Part shown: positions 1 through 6,803 of the stretch, piece by piece
Position numbering within the stretch: position 1 is the first letter of the stretch
Layout: every line of letters starts with the position of its first letter
Translations under genes and position numbers: made by a program
From: Bacteroidota bacterium
Lineage (GTDB): Bacteria; Bacteroidota; Ignavibacteria; UBA10030
NCBI GenBank assembly: GCA_003453835.1
Contig: DMMN01000296.1
Coordinates: forward strand, 1-6,803
Direction of reading: 5' to 3'
DNA: 6,803 bases
The notes under the pieces: model-generated
Told to the model about the DNA's origin: nothing
The model's database searches: none
Seen by the model: the letters and a program-made list of their open reading frames with translations, nothing else

Positions 1-2823
1 TTTCGGCTGCAAAAGTTTCTGCTCACCTTCGGCCCCGCGGGCAAAGGTTAAGACCTGTTTCAGGATATCCGCTCCCCGCTGTGTACTGACGGCCATCGTG
101 TCGAGCATTCTCAAGCTCTGTTGATCCTGAACATTCTTGCGCACAATATCGATTCCCATCATGATCGGACCAAGGACATTGTTCAGATCATGCGCGATTC
201 CCCCGGCGAGGACGCCGATGCTCTCCATCTTCTGTGCCCGTATCATCTGTTGCTCAAGCTTGCGGTGTTCTGTGTTGTCGAAAACGTATCCCCTGATTTC
301 TACGAGATCACCCTGTTTGTCGAATTTCCCCACTGCATTCTCGATCACATGAAGCTGTTTCCCGTCCACCCGGAGCATTTCTTCCTCATAATATTCCAAC
401 TTCTTGTGTTCCTTGAGGAGACGCAGGAATTTCTCGTGCTGCATCGGTTCTTTGTAGTGTTTGAGAACGTTACCCATCAACGCATCGTCAACGGAATCAT
501 ACCCAAAGATCTTTGCAAACGCAGGGTTACATGCGATCAGTTTCCCTTCCTCTGTCGAGACGTAGTCGCCCGCCAGATCTTCTTCAAAGAATCTCCTGTA
601 TTTTTCTTCTGACTCCTGCAACGACTCTTCAGCCTCCTTGCGCACAGTAATGTTGTGGCTGATACCGACGATTCCAATAACATTGCCTTGAGAATTGTGC
701 AAAGGGACCTTTGTAGAAAGGGTCCAACTCTTTTCTCCGTTTTCTAGAATCGCGCATTCTTCCTTTTCGTGCTGGGACTTGCCCGATTGGACTACACGCT
801 GGTCATCATCATATTGCAGTTTTGCCACTTCGTTAGGACGATAGTCAAAGTCCGTTTTCCCTACCATTTCTTCCAATGACTTTGCCCCAAGCGCATGCAT
901 ATGAGCTACATTGTTGAGGAGGAATCTGCTCTCAGCGTCTTTGGCATAGATCCTATCTGGAAGGTTGTCGATCAGTGTCCGCAGCATGTTTCGTTCGGAT
1001 GCGAGTGCTTCCAGAGCCTGTATGCGTTCGGTGATATCAATTGTTTGTGTAATAAAATATCGCGGCTGATGATTGACGTCTCTGACTAGTGATATTGAAA
1101 CGTGAGCCCAAATTGTCCGTTTGTCTTTGCGTATATAGCGTTTTTCAAACGATGCAGTATCAGCTTCACCGTGTAGCATTGTTCTTGCTTCTTCTAAAGC
1201 AACAGATAAATCATCGGGGTGGGTGATGTCATTGAAAGTAAGATTCTTCAGTTCATCTTCTTCATAGCCTACTATTTTTCCAAAAGCGTTGTTAATTCGC
1301 TGGAATCGAAAATCAATCCCCACAACGCACATACCCACAGCGGCATACTCAAATGAATGCCTGAATCGTTCTTCGCTTTCTCGCAGCGCTTGTTCTGCCC
1401 GCCTACGCTCGGTGATGTCGCGTCCATAGAAATTCACATATCCAGTATTCGCAATGGGCGCGATCATAATCGAATAGAATCGATCTTCGCATTCGATATC
1501 GAAAGTCGTCGAAGTGGATTGCTTCACAGCGTCGGCAACCCGTTGCGACCAATCTGGCGGTAAATATTCGTTCACCGTGCATTTCCACTGACGAAGCATC
1601 GGCTCGCTGGCCGGATTGGCGTACGTGATTGTTCCGCCCTGTTGCACCCGCATGACCAGATTGGGATTCTCTCTCGGAAAACGCGCGAGGATCTCGTTCA
1701 TTTCTTGCGCCTTCTTGTGCTCGGCGACCTCGGCTGTCAACGCAGCGGTCCGTTCCTGCACTAAATGTTCCATCTGCTCCCGCATCCTCACGCGCTCAAG
1801 AGCGATCCCGATCTGGTTGCCGATGCCGTTGAAGGTCTGAAGATCGTCATCGCCAAATGCGAGTTGACCGGAAACAACAAGGTTCATGATGCCGACGGCG
1901 CGATCATTGATCAGGAACGGAATGGCTAGGTGCGAATGCTGCCCAGGCGAGTCGCCATCGATCCTTACCAGTCGCTCGCAGTCGGGAATGATCGTGGTTT
2001 GCTGCAGTTCCCCGGAAAGAATTTGGCGGCGACAGAGACACATTCCGTCCAGTGCCCCGCCTTTTTTGTGGTCGAGCGAGAGGCCACGGACAGCTGCAAC
2101 ACGGAAGCCAGCTTCTCCTTCCGGCAAGGCTATCCAGCCGGCTTTGAAGCCGGGGAGCTCCAGGGCGCGGCTCAGTACCTGTTCCACCAATTCTTGCTCA
2201 GTGGTTGCCTGGTTCAGTTGTTTGGCAATTTGATAGAGACCATGCAGGGTAATGTTTGCGCGATCAATCTCTCTTCCCCTCTCGGCGAGTTCCGCATTCA
2301 GCTGCACAGCCTGGTCGTACGTCGATATGAGCAAATCCAGAATCTGCTGGCGATCCGCAGTGATGAAGTGTTTCTGGCCGCCGAGATAAAGCTCCACTCC
2401 CATCTGGAGTTTGTCGCTCTTTCGCAGCTTTCGGTTGACAAGGATATATTCGACGCGCGAAAGGAGGTACCGCTCATCGAACGGTTTCTTAATGAAGTTG
2501 TCAGCGCCACATTGAAGTCCCTTGATGATATCCTCCGGGCTCGCCAATGATGTCAAAAGGATAACGGGGATCTCTTTCAGACTCGCATCAGATTTCATTT
2601 CCGCACACAGTGCGTACCCATCCATTTCGGGCATCACAATATCGCTGATGACAAGGTCTGGTCGGCGTTTCCGCAGGTGTTGCAGCGCCTGCATCCCATT
2701 CGAGGCGGTCTTGATAGTGAATCCGTGACCTTCAAGCAGGTGTTGGATCTGTTCCTGCTGAGTCGGACTATCTTCGACAACGAGGATTTCGCCGTTCTTG
2801 GTGTTCGTTTTTGTACTCTTCAT
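1..2823 (-). CDS. REC-GAF-PAS(x4)-HisKA hybrid sensor histidine kinase, 3' end cut by window edge
   Basis: The reading frame is open from ATG at 2823 to the left edge (941 codons, no stop), and GGGGAG lies 7 nt before the ATG (2831-2836). Domains by residue: receiver about 12-128 (acidic pair E17/D18, phospho-acceptor D61 in SDIVMPEMDG, T91, K113 before Pro); helical linker to about 195; GAF about 196-345 with C262, C264 and C282; coiled coil 345-378; PAS1 about 380-475; PAS2 485-600; PAS3 612-733; PAS4 742-858; HisKA from about 862 with phospho-acceptor H878 in AGGIAHDLNN. Three of the PAS domains end in the usual PAC-type tails (DITER, DITER, NITVR). No membrane segment is visible, so it is probably cytosolic. 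The HATPase domain must lie beyond the edge, and a further C-terminal receiver is possible but unseen. It follows cheB by 32 nt. Inference: its receiver accepts phosphate from the upstream CheA-REC, making it the pathway output, while GAF and PAS domains add small-ligand or redox inputs. The ligands are unknown. Confidence 0.93.
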   Translation of the reverse strand, partial: MKSTKTNTKNGEILVVEDSPTQQEQIQHLLEGHGFTIKTASNGMQALQHLRKRRPDLVISDIVMPEMDGYALCAEMKSDASLKEIPVILLTSLASPEDIIKGLQCGADNFIKKPFDERYLLSRVEYILVNRKLRKSDKLQMGVELYLGGQKHFITADRQQILDLLISTYDQAVQLNAELAERGREIDRANITLHGLYQIAKQLNQATTEQELVEQVLSRALELPGFKAGWIALPEGEAGFRVAAVRGLSLDHKKGGALDGMCLCRRQILSGELQQTTIIPDCERLVRIDGDSPGQHSHLAIPFLINDRAVGIMNLVVSGQLAFGDDDLQTFNGIGNQIGIALERVRMREQMEHLVQERTAALTAEVAEHKKAQEMNEILARFPRENPNLVMRVQQGGTITYANPASEPMLRQWKCTVNEYLPPDWSQRVADAVKQSTSTTFDIECEDRFYSIMIAPIANTGYVNFYGRDITERRRAEQALRESEERFRHSFEYAAVGMCVVGIDFRFQRINNAFGKIVGYEEDELKNLTFNDITHPDDLSVALEEARTMLHGEADTASFEKRYIRKDKRTIWAHVSISLVRDVNHQPRYFITQTIDITERIQALEALASERNMLRTLIDNLPDRIYAKDAESRFLLNNVAHMHALGAKSLEEMVGKTDFDYRPNEVAKLQYDDDQRVVQSGKSQHEKEECAILENGEKSWTLSTKVPLHNSQGNVIGIVGISHNITVRKEAEESLQESEEKYRRFFEEDLAGDYVSTEEGKLIACNPAFAKIFGYDSVDDALMGNVLKHYKEPMQHEKFLRLLKEHKKLEYYEEEMLRVDGKQLHVIENAVGKFDKQGDLVEIRGYVFDNTEHRKLEQQMIRAQKMESIGVLAGGIAHDLNNVLGPIMMGIDIVRKNVQDQQSLRMLDTMAVSTQRGADILKQVLTFARGAEGEQKLLQPK
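1024..1371 (-). other. AT-rich segment coinciding with PAS2 of the hybrid kinase
   Basis: By hand count, 1021-1320 is about 39% GC (117 of 300), against about 59% (178 of 300) for 1921-2220 in the same gene. The segment carries codons scarce in the flanking GAF and PAS1 parts: three ATA, two TTA, two CTA and two AGA. Its limits match PAS2 (residues 485-600). The frame is intact, so the domain looks functional. The likely reading is a domain acquired or shuffled from another gene; relaxed codon selection is the alternative. Confidence 0.6.
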
Positions 2824-2855
2824 TGTTCAACTCCCCGACAAAAAATTGGCGTTTT

Positions 2856-3902
2856 TTAGCATTTCTCCACGAGGGATGCTAGCGTGAGAGCAATGCTCTT
2901 TGGCGGTAACACATATATGGCAGCATCGATCTTTACTGCTTCTCCAGGCATCCCAAATACGACCGAACTCTGTTCGTCTTGCGCAATTGTCACCGCCCCC
3001 AGTTCCTTGAGTATTTTGAGTTCATCCGCCCCATCTTCACCCATCCCTGTCAGTAATACACCGATGGAGCCCCCGCCGAATGACCTCGCAACGGAGCGGA
3101 AGAGGTACGCGACCGAGGGGCGCAGACCATTTTCCGGATCGTCTTTGCTGAGTTGTATTTGACCGCTGGTTTGCACACCCATGTGATAACCATCGGGAGC
3201 GGCATATGCATGACCCGGTTGGATTTGTTCCCCGTGGGCTGCGATATGGGTCGGGACCCCCGTCGATTGGGTAAGCCATTCGACAAAACCCTGCAAGAAG
3301 CCGGTCGCCATGTGTTGAACAATGAGGATTGGAATCGGAAAGTTCTTTGGCAGAAGCGACAAAACGGCTTCGAGAACCAAAGGCCCTCCCGTTGATGCCC
3401 CTATCGCGACGATCCGAACATCCGGAAGTTCTTTCTCCGTTTTCAATTTCGGCATCAATGGGACCGGTGCTTCCTTGATCGGCCGGGGCCATCGTCTTAC
3501 AACCTTAACCTCAGCCATCGCTTTCACCGTCTGAATCAGTTCCTTTGCCGTTGGGACATATTCTGGATGACCCGGACTGGTCGGACGATGAACGACTGCG
3601 AGCGCACCAGCTTCCAACGCTTGAAATGGAGCGGAGACTTCCTCCTGACTCGAACTTCCACTTACGATGATGATCGGGGTAGGAACTGTTTCCATGATAC
3701 GACGGGTTGCATCAAAGCCGTTCATTTGGGGCATATGGATATCCATCGTGATCACATCGGGCCTCTTTTCCCTGGCCGCCTCAACAGCTTCAAGGCCATT
3801 GCTTGCAGTGCCGACAACCCGGATGTCGGGATCCGAACTGAGAACATTGATCAGGAATTCGCGAATGACTGCCGAATCTTCAACGACAAGGACATTAATC
3901 AT
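2856..3902 (-). CDS. cheB: Chemotaxis response regulator protein-glutamate methylesterase CheB
   Basis: The 348-residue protein has the usual CheB length and layout. A receiver spans residues 1-120 (E8/D9, phospho-acceptor D54 in TMDIHMPQMNG, S81), a Pro/Lys-rich linker runs to about 160, and the CheB methylesterase domain covers 161-345. The catalytic triad is visible: S170 in IGASTGGP, H197 in IVQHM and D290 in LTGMGEDGA. The family removes methyl esters from, or deamidates, receptor signalling helices, resetting receptor sensitivity when its receiver is phosphorylated by CheA. The receiver position normally held by Lys before Pro is R106 (VVHRPTSPGHP), which is unusual for receivers in general. 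The start is supported by AAGAAGGA (3908-3915), 5 nt before the ATG. It lies 27 nt after the CheA gene and 32 nt before the hybrid kinase. By context it is the WspF-like partner of the neighbouring CheA-REC. Confidence 0.97.
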   Translation of the reverse strand: MINVLVVEDSAVIREFLINVLSSDPDIRVVGTASNGLEAVEAAREKRPDVITMDIHMPQMNGFDATRRIMETVPTPIIIVSGSSSQEEVSAPFQALEAGALAVVHRPTSPGHPEYVPTAKELIQTVKAMAEVKVVRRWPRPIKEAPVPLMPKLKTEKELPDVRIVAIGASTGGPLVLEAVLSLLPKNFPIPILIVQHMATGFLQGFVEWLTQSTGVPTHIAAHGEQIQPGHAYAAPDGYHMGVQTSGQIQLSKDDPENGLRPSVAYLFRSVARSFGGGSIGVLLTGMGEDGADELKILKELGAVTIAQDEQSSVVFGMPGEAVKIDAAIYVLPPKSIALTLASLVEKC

Positions 3903-3929
3903 GATGATCCTTCTTCTAACCTGTGGACC

Positions 3930-6239
3930 TCAGACGAGTTTTTGAAGAACTTCCAACAAATTGCTTTGATCGAAGCTGCTTTTCACGAGATACGCGTTGG
4001 CGCCGACATCGATTCCCCGTTCACGGTCCTCCCTCGATTCGAGAGCGGTCAACAGCACCACCGGCAGCTCTGCAAACTTTTTCTCCCCCCGGATCCTGGT
4101 GGTCAAATCAAAACCGTTCATCCTCGGCATATCGACATCGGACAAAATAACATCGAATTCGTTCGTCCGCAGTTGGGTGAAACCGTCGACTCCGTCGACG
4201 GCCGTCGCCACGACGTACCCGGCCATCTCCAAAATGTTCTTCAACAGTGTTCGCGCTGTGATAGAGTCTTCCACAACGAGAACGGATTTCTTTTTCACTT
4301 CACCTTTCTTCCCGCCAGCAGGCTCCGGTTCTATCGCAGCGTGGGTCGCGCGAACCGCAGACTTTATCAGCTCAAACGGGTTGAGGATCGGCACGACTGT
4401 TCCGTTCCCGAGGACTGTTGCACCGGAAAAATTCTCTACGCGGCTGAGCTGGGGGCCGAGACTTTTGACCGATACTTCCTGCTCGCGGAGCACCTCATTG
4501 ACCAGGAACGCAATCCGCGTGTTTCCAGAAGCAAGGACAACAGCGGGCAGTTTCTTTTCCGGTTCGCGGGGAGGCTCTTGTCTTGGAAGCTGCAGGACAT
4601 CCTCCAATCGCACAAGGGAAATCGCCTCTCCCTGCAGCTCGATCGTCTCCCTGTTCTCAACGGTTCTAATCTGGCTCGATGTGACAGCCAAGGCTCGCTC
4701 AATATTCAGACTCGGGATTACGAACAATCGGTCTCTCAATCGAACAAGCAATCCCCGGAACCTGGCGAATGTCAGGGGAAGAGAAATGCGGAATGTCGTT
4801 CCTTCGCCAGCGTGCGTCTCGAACGAAACGACGCCCCCCAGGCGTTCCACTTTTTCGCGCACGATGGTGAGGCCCAGGCCCCTGCCGGAAACATCCGTAA
4901 CAAACGGACTCGTGGTAATTCCGGAAGCAAAGATGAGCGGCAAGACCTCCTCATCGCTCGGCTGGTGCGCCTCATCGTATGTGATGAGGCCAGCTTTCTT
5001 AACTGCCGCACGGACTCTTGCCGCGTTGATTCCAGGGCCGTCATCAGCGACGATGATTTCGACTTTATCGCCCTCCTGATGCGAGACAGCCATGGTGATT
5101 GATGCACGCGGAGGTTTTCCCTTTCGCTCCCGCTCGTTTGGTTTTTCCACACCATGATCGACACAGTTTCTCACCAAGTGCACGAGGGGATCCTTCATTT
5201 CCTCCAGGATTCGCCTGTCCGTCTCGATCTCGGCCCCGCGCAGTGTCAATTCTATTTCTTTCCCCTGTTCACGCGAAAGCTCGCGAACAAATCTTGGAAA
5301 TATTCCCAGCACCGTGGAGAATGGAAGCATGTGGATCTTTTTCACATCATTGAGGAGGTTATCAACCATGGTGGCAATGGACCGATGGTCTTGATCGGTC
5401 AATCGGATGAGTGCGCTCGCTTCTCCGTCGAGCGATCGGATGAAAGCCTCGTTTGACTGCAGGAATTCGGAAACCTTTCTGGCATGGACTCCATCCGTTC
5501 CGAATCCGTTTCCGTTCTTTTCAAACGCTCGCATCAAGGAATGAAATTCCGGTTGGATGCTCCTCCATTCTTTGCGTAAGAATGAAATGTTGGTGCCGAC
5601 GCGTCGGAGGTCGATACTGAGCTGTCCTACCGCTAACTTTGCCGAGAGCATTTCTTCCGCTTGAAGCATAAGGGACTCAAGTCTTGAAACCGGTACTCTC
5701 ACGGTCTCCATCGCCGCTACGTTCCGAGATTCCTTTGAAAGATCTTGTGGTGACGTTGGCGGGAGCATCGTCTGACCGTCAGGCATCGGCCTTCGTCCAC
5801 GTTCGTCGCGTACCTTAATAGTCTTTGTACCCTTCAGGAGATCCTCTATCTGACGAACCATTGAATTCGTTGCCGATTTCTCATTTGCAGATGTCCCGGC
5901 ATTAAGAGACAAGAGCAATGTTTCGAGGCTATCCACTGCGTGGTGCAGCACATCGAACATTCCTGCCGAAAGCGCAATTCCCCGGCGCTTCAACGAAGAA
6001 AAGACACCCTCCATGGACTGGCAGATACTTTCGATTCCCATAACGTTGACTGCCCGTGCTGCGCCCTTGAGACTGTGCGCTTCACGGAAGATTGTTTCAA
6101 CGGTCTTCGCTTGCTTTTCGGGCAATGAGGCATGTTCCAGTTCAATCAATCCGGAAGAAAGCGCTTCGATATGCTCTTTTGCTTCAATTCTAAACGTCGA
6201 AAGCAGTTTCTTGAGGAAATCGTCATCCTGCTTTTTCAT
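3930..6239 (-). CDS. cheA: CheA-type chemosensory histidine kinase with fused C-terminal receiver (WspE-like)
   Basis: The 769-residue kinase phosphorylates itself on the HPt histidine under control of the receptor/CheW array and passes phosphate to receivers. Domains, numbered from the ATG at 6239: HPt about 8-115 with H55 in [11 protein letters not shown]; short polar linker 120-178 with no recognisable CheY-binding P2; long helical P3 about 180-325 ending in a [12 protein letters not shown] segment; HATPase with N-box N358 ([10 protein letters not shown]), G1 DDGPGI 399-404 and G2 GRGLGL 452-457; CheW-like domain about 485-635; receiver 652-769 with E657/D658, phospho-acceptor D701, T731 and K753. 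After K753 comes Ser rather than Pro (VKSSFDQ), which I recall as common in CheA-fused receivers. An upstream ATG at 6269 would add 10 residues but lacks a ribosome site, so 6239 is preferred. It overlaps the receptor gene by 17 nt and precedes cheB. The fused receiver may be a phosphate sink, as proposed for FrzE/WspE-type kinases. Confidence 0.96.
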   Translation of the reverse strand: MKKQDDDFLKKLLSTFRIEAKEHIEALSSGLIELEHASLPEKQAKTVETIFREAHSLKGAARAVNVMGIESICQSMEGVFSSLKRRGIALSAGMFDVLHHAVDSLETLLLSLNAGTSANEKSATNSMVRQIEDLLKGTKTIKVRDERGRRPMPDGQTMLPPTSPQDLSKESRNVAAMETVRVPVSRLESLMLQAEEMLSAKLAVGQLSIDLRRVGTNISFLRKEWRSIQPEFHSLMRAFEKNGNGFGTDGVHARKVSEFLQSNEAFIRSLDGEASALIRLTDQDHRSIATMVDNLLNDVKKIHMLPFSTVLGIFPRFVRELSREQGKEIELTLRGAEIETDRRILEEMKDPLVHLVRNCVDHGVEKPNERERKGKPPRASITMAVSHQEGDKVEIIVADDGPGINAARVRAAVKKAGLITYDEAHQPSDEEVLPLIFASGITTSPFVTDVSGRGLGLTIVREKVERLGGVVSFETHAGEGTTFRISLPLTFARFRGLLVRLRDRLFVIPSLNIERALAVTSSQIRTVENRETIELQGEAISLVRLEDVLQLPRQEPPREPEKKLPAVVLASGNTRIAFLVNEVLREQEVSVKSLGPQLSRVENFSGATVLGNGTVVPILNPFELIKSAVRATHAAIEPEPAGGKKGEVKKKSVLVVEDSITARTLLKNILEMAGYVVATAVDGVDGFTQLRTNEFDVILSDVDMPRMNGFDLTTRIRGEKKFAELPVVLLTALESREDRERGIDVGANAYLVKSSFDQSNLLEVLQKLV

Positions 6240-6803
6240 TGCCGTTATTCCTGGGTAGTGCTTTTTCATCTACAAGTTGTTTCAGTTTATTCCCAAGCTT
6301 CTGCAGGTCCTGCGCCGCCTTCTCCGCCTGTCTCGTCCCGGCGACGTTTTGCGCGCTTGCCTGCTTGATATTGTCCATCGCCAATGCCATCTGGTCCATC
6401 CCCACCAACTGCTGCTGGCTCGACGCTGCTATCTGCGTTGCTGCTTGCGCTGCTTCTGCAACACCCTCTGTCAATACGCGGATCGATTCTCCAGCCTCCG
6501 CCGACTGCTTCGCCCCAGCTTCAACTGCTTTCCCTCCTTGTTCGGTCGCCAGCACTGCCACGCTTGTTGCCTTTTGGATATCATTCAAGATCGTCCGCAC
6601 CTGTGCAGTTGCATGTTTCGACTGTTCAGCCAGGCTCCTGACTTCCTGTGCCACAACTGCAAAGCCCTTTCCCTGTTCACCGGCTTTCGCCGCCTCGATG
6701 GCAGCATTCACTGCCAAGAGATTGGATTGCTCTGCCAGGTCATTGACGGTTGCAATGATCTCTCCAATGGCCTGACTCTGCTCGCTCAGCCTGACGATAC
6801 TTT
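6223..6803 (-). CDS. Methyl-accepting chemotaxis protein, C-terminal signalling domain (5' part beyond window)
   Basis: The last 192 residues are visible, and the frame is open to the right edge with two bases of a split codon at 6802-6803. The segment contains the highly conserved receptor hairpin tip ([20 protein letters not shown], then [19 protein letters not shown]) that contacts CheW and CheA. It is followed by a long Ala/Gln/Glu-rich descending coiled-coil helix with several Glu/Gln pairs that could be methylation sites. The protein ends in a short polar tail (NNGNEKAG) without an NWETF-type CheR/CheB docking pentapeptide. The sensing domain, membrane segments and any HAMP domain lie outside the window, so ligand and membrane topology cannot be judged. 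The stop at 6223-6225 lies inside the start of the CheA-REC gene. By position and C-terminal style ([17 protein letters not shown]) it corresponds to a WspA-like receptor, but that subtype is an inference. Confidence 0.95.
   Translation of the reverse strand, partial: SIVRLSEQSQAIGEIIATVNDLAEQSNLLAVNAAIEAAKAGEQGKGFAVVAQEVRSLAEQSKHATAQVRTILNDIQKATSVAVLATEQGGKAVEAGAKQSAEAGESIRVLTEGVAEAAQAATQIAASSQQQLVGMDQMALAMDNIKQASAQNVAGTRQAEKAAQDLQKLGNKLKQLVDEKALPRNNGNEKAG
6249..6253 (-). promoter_or_regulatory. Ribosome binding site that decides the CheA-REC start
   Basis: The minus strand reads CAGGA 9 nt before the ATG at 6239. The alternative ATG at 6269 is preceded by AT-rich sequence (ACTGAAACAACTTGTAG) without a purine-rich Shine-Dalgarno core. 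The site lies inside the 3' end of the receptor gene, suggesting translational coupling. Confidence 0.6.

Noticed and set aside
1930..2550. Plus-strand open frame of 206 codons within the hybrid kinase region
   Set aside because: The minus-strand frame here encodes clear receiver and GAF sequence. The plus-strand product shows no motif.
2837..2858. AAAAAA-CGCCAA-TTTTTT inverted repeat between cheB and the hybrid kinase gene, a possible terminator
   Set aside because: The stem is only A-T pairs and overlaps the cheB stop codon. It has no GC-rich stem, and a good ribosome site and start follow directly, so read-through is expected.
3997..5079. Plus-strand open frame of 360 codons rich in Ser, Thr and Arg
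   Set aside because: The low-complexity composition is typical of a reverse-strand shadow, and it lies wholly within the CheA-REC gene.
3567..5102. Long plus-strand open frame of 511 codons antisense to cheB and the CheA-REC gene
   Set aside because: It runs opposite two unmistakable coding regions, has no recognisable domain and crosses the gene boundary. It is a shadow of the minus-strand codon pattern.
6240..6269. Upstream ATG at 6269 as the CheA-REC start
   Set aside because: It lacks a Shine-Dalgarno core and adds ten residues with no family match. The ATG at 6239 has CAGGA 9 nt upstream and begins just before the HPt domain.

Overview
The window holds part of one minus-strand operon for a chemosensory signalling pathway. 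Reading in the direction of transcription, from high to low coordinates, it contains: the C-terminal signalling half of a methyl-accepting chemotaxis protein (cut by the right edge); a CheA-type histidine kinase fused to a C-terminal receiver domain; a CheB receiver/methylesterase; and a long hybrid sensor kinase starting with a receiver domain (REC), followed by GAF, four PAS domains and a HisKA phospho-acceptor domain (cut by the left edge before its ATPase domain). The genes are packed with a 17-nt overlap, a 27-nt gap and a 32-nt gap, so they are very probably co-transcribed. No intergenic stretch exceeds 32 nt. I see no RNA gene, mobile element, CRISPR array or convincing terminator or promoter.

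The order (receptor, CheA-REC, CheB, REC-headed output protein) and the CheA architecture (HPt, no visible CheY-binding P2 domain, long helical P3, HATPase, CheW-like, REC) resemble the Wsp / alternative-cellular-function type of chemosensory system (WspA, WspE, WspF) more than flagellar chemotaxis. In Wsp the output protein is the REC-GGDEF cyclase WspR. Here that position is taken by a REC-GAF-PAS(x4)-histidine kinase, so the array may feed a second multi-input phosphorelay. CheW and CheR genes are not in the window and would be expected upstream (right).

Inferred working: the receptor controls CheA autophosphorylation at the HPt histidine. The phosphoryl group can go to the receiver fused to CheA, to the CheB receiver (receptor demethylation, adaptation) or to the N-terminal receiver of the hybrid kinase (output).

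The organism cannot be named from the sequence. It is a bacterium of moderate GC content (hand counts range from about 39% to 59% in different segments) that uses clear Shine-Dalgarno sequences. Multi-PAS/GAF kinases of this style are common in environmental Gram-negative lineages. The least ordinary features are a sharply AT-rich PAS2 segment in the hybrid kinase and the loss of the conserved receiver lysine in CheB.
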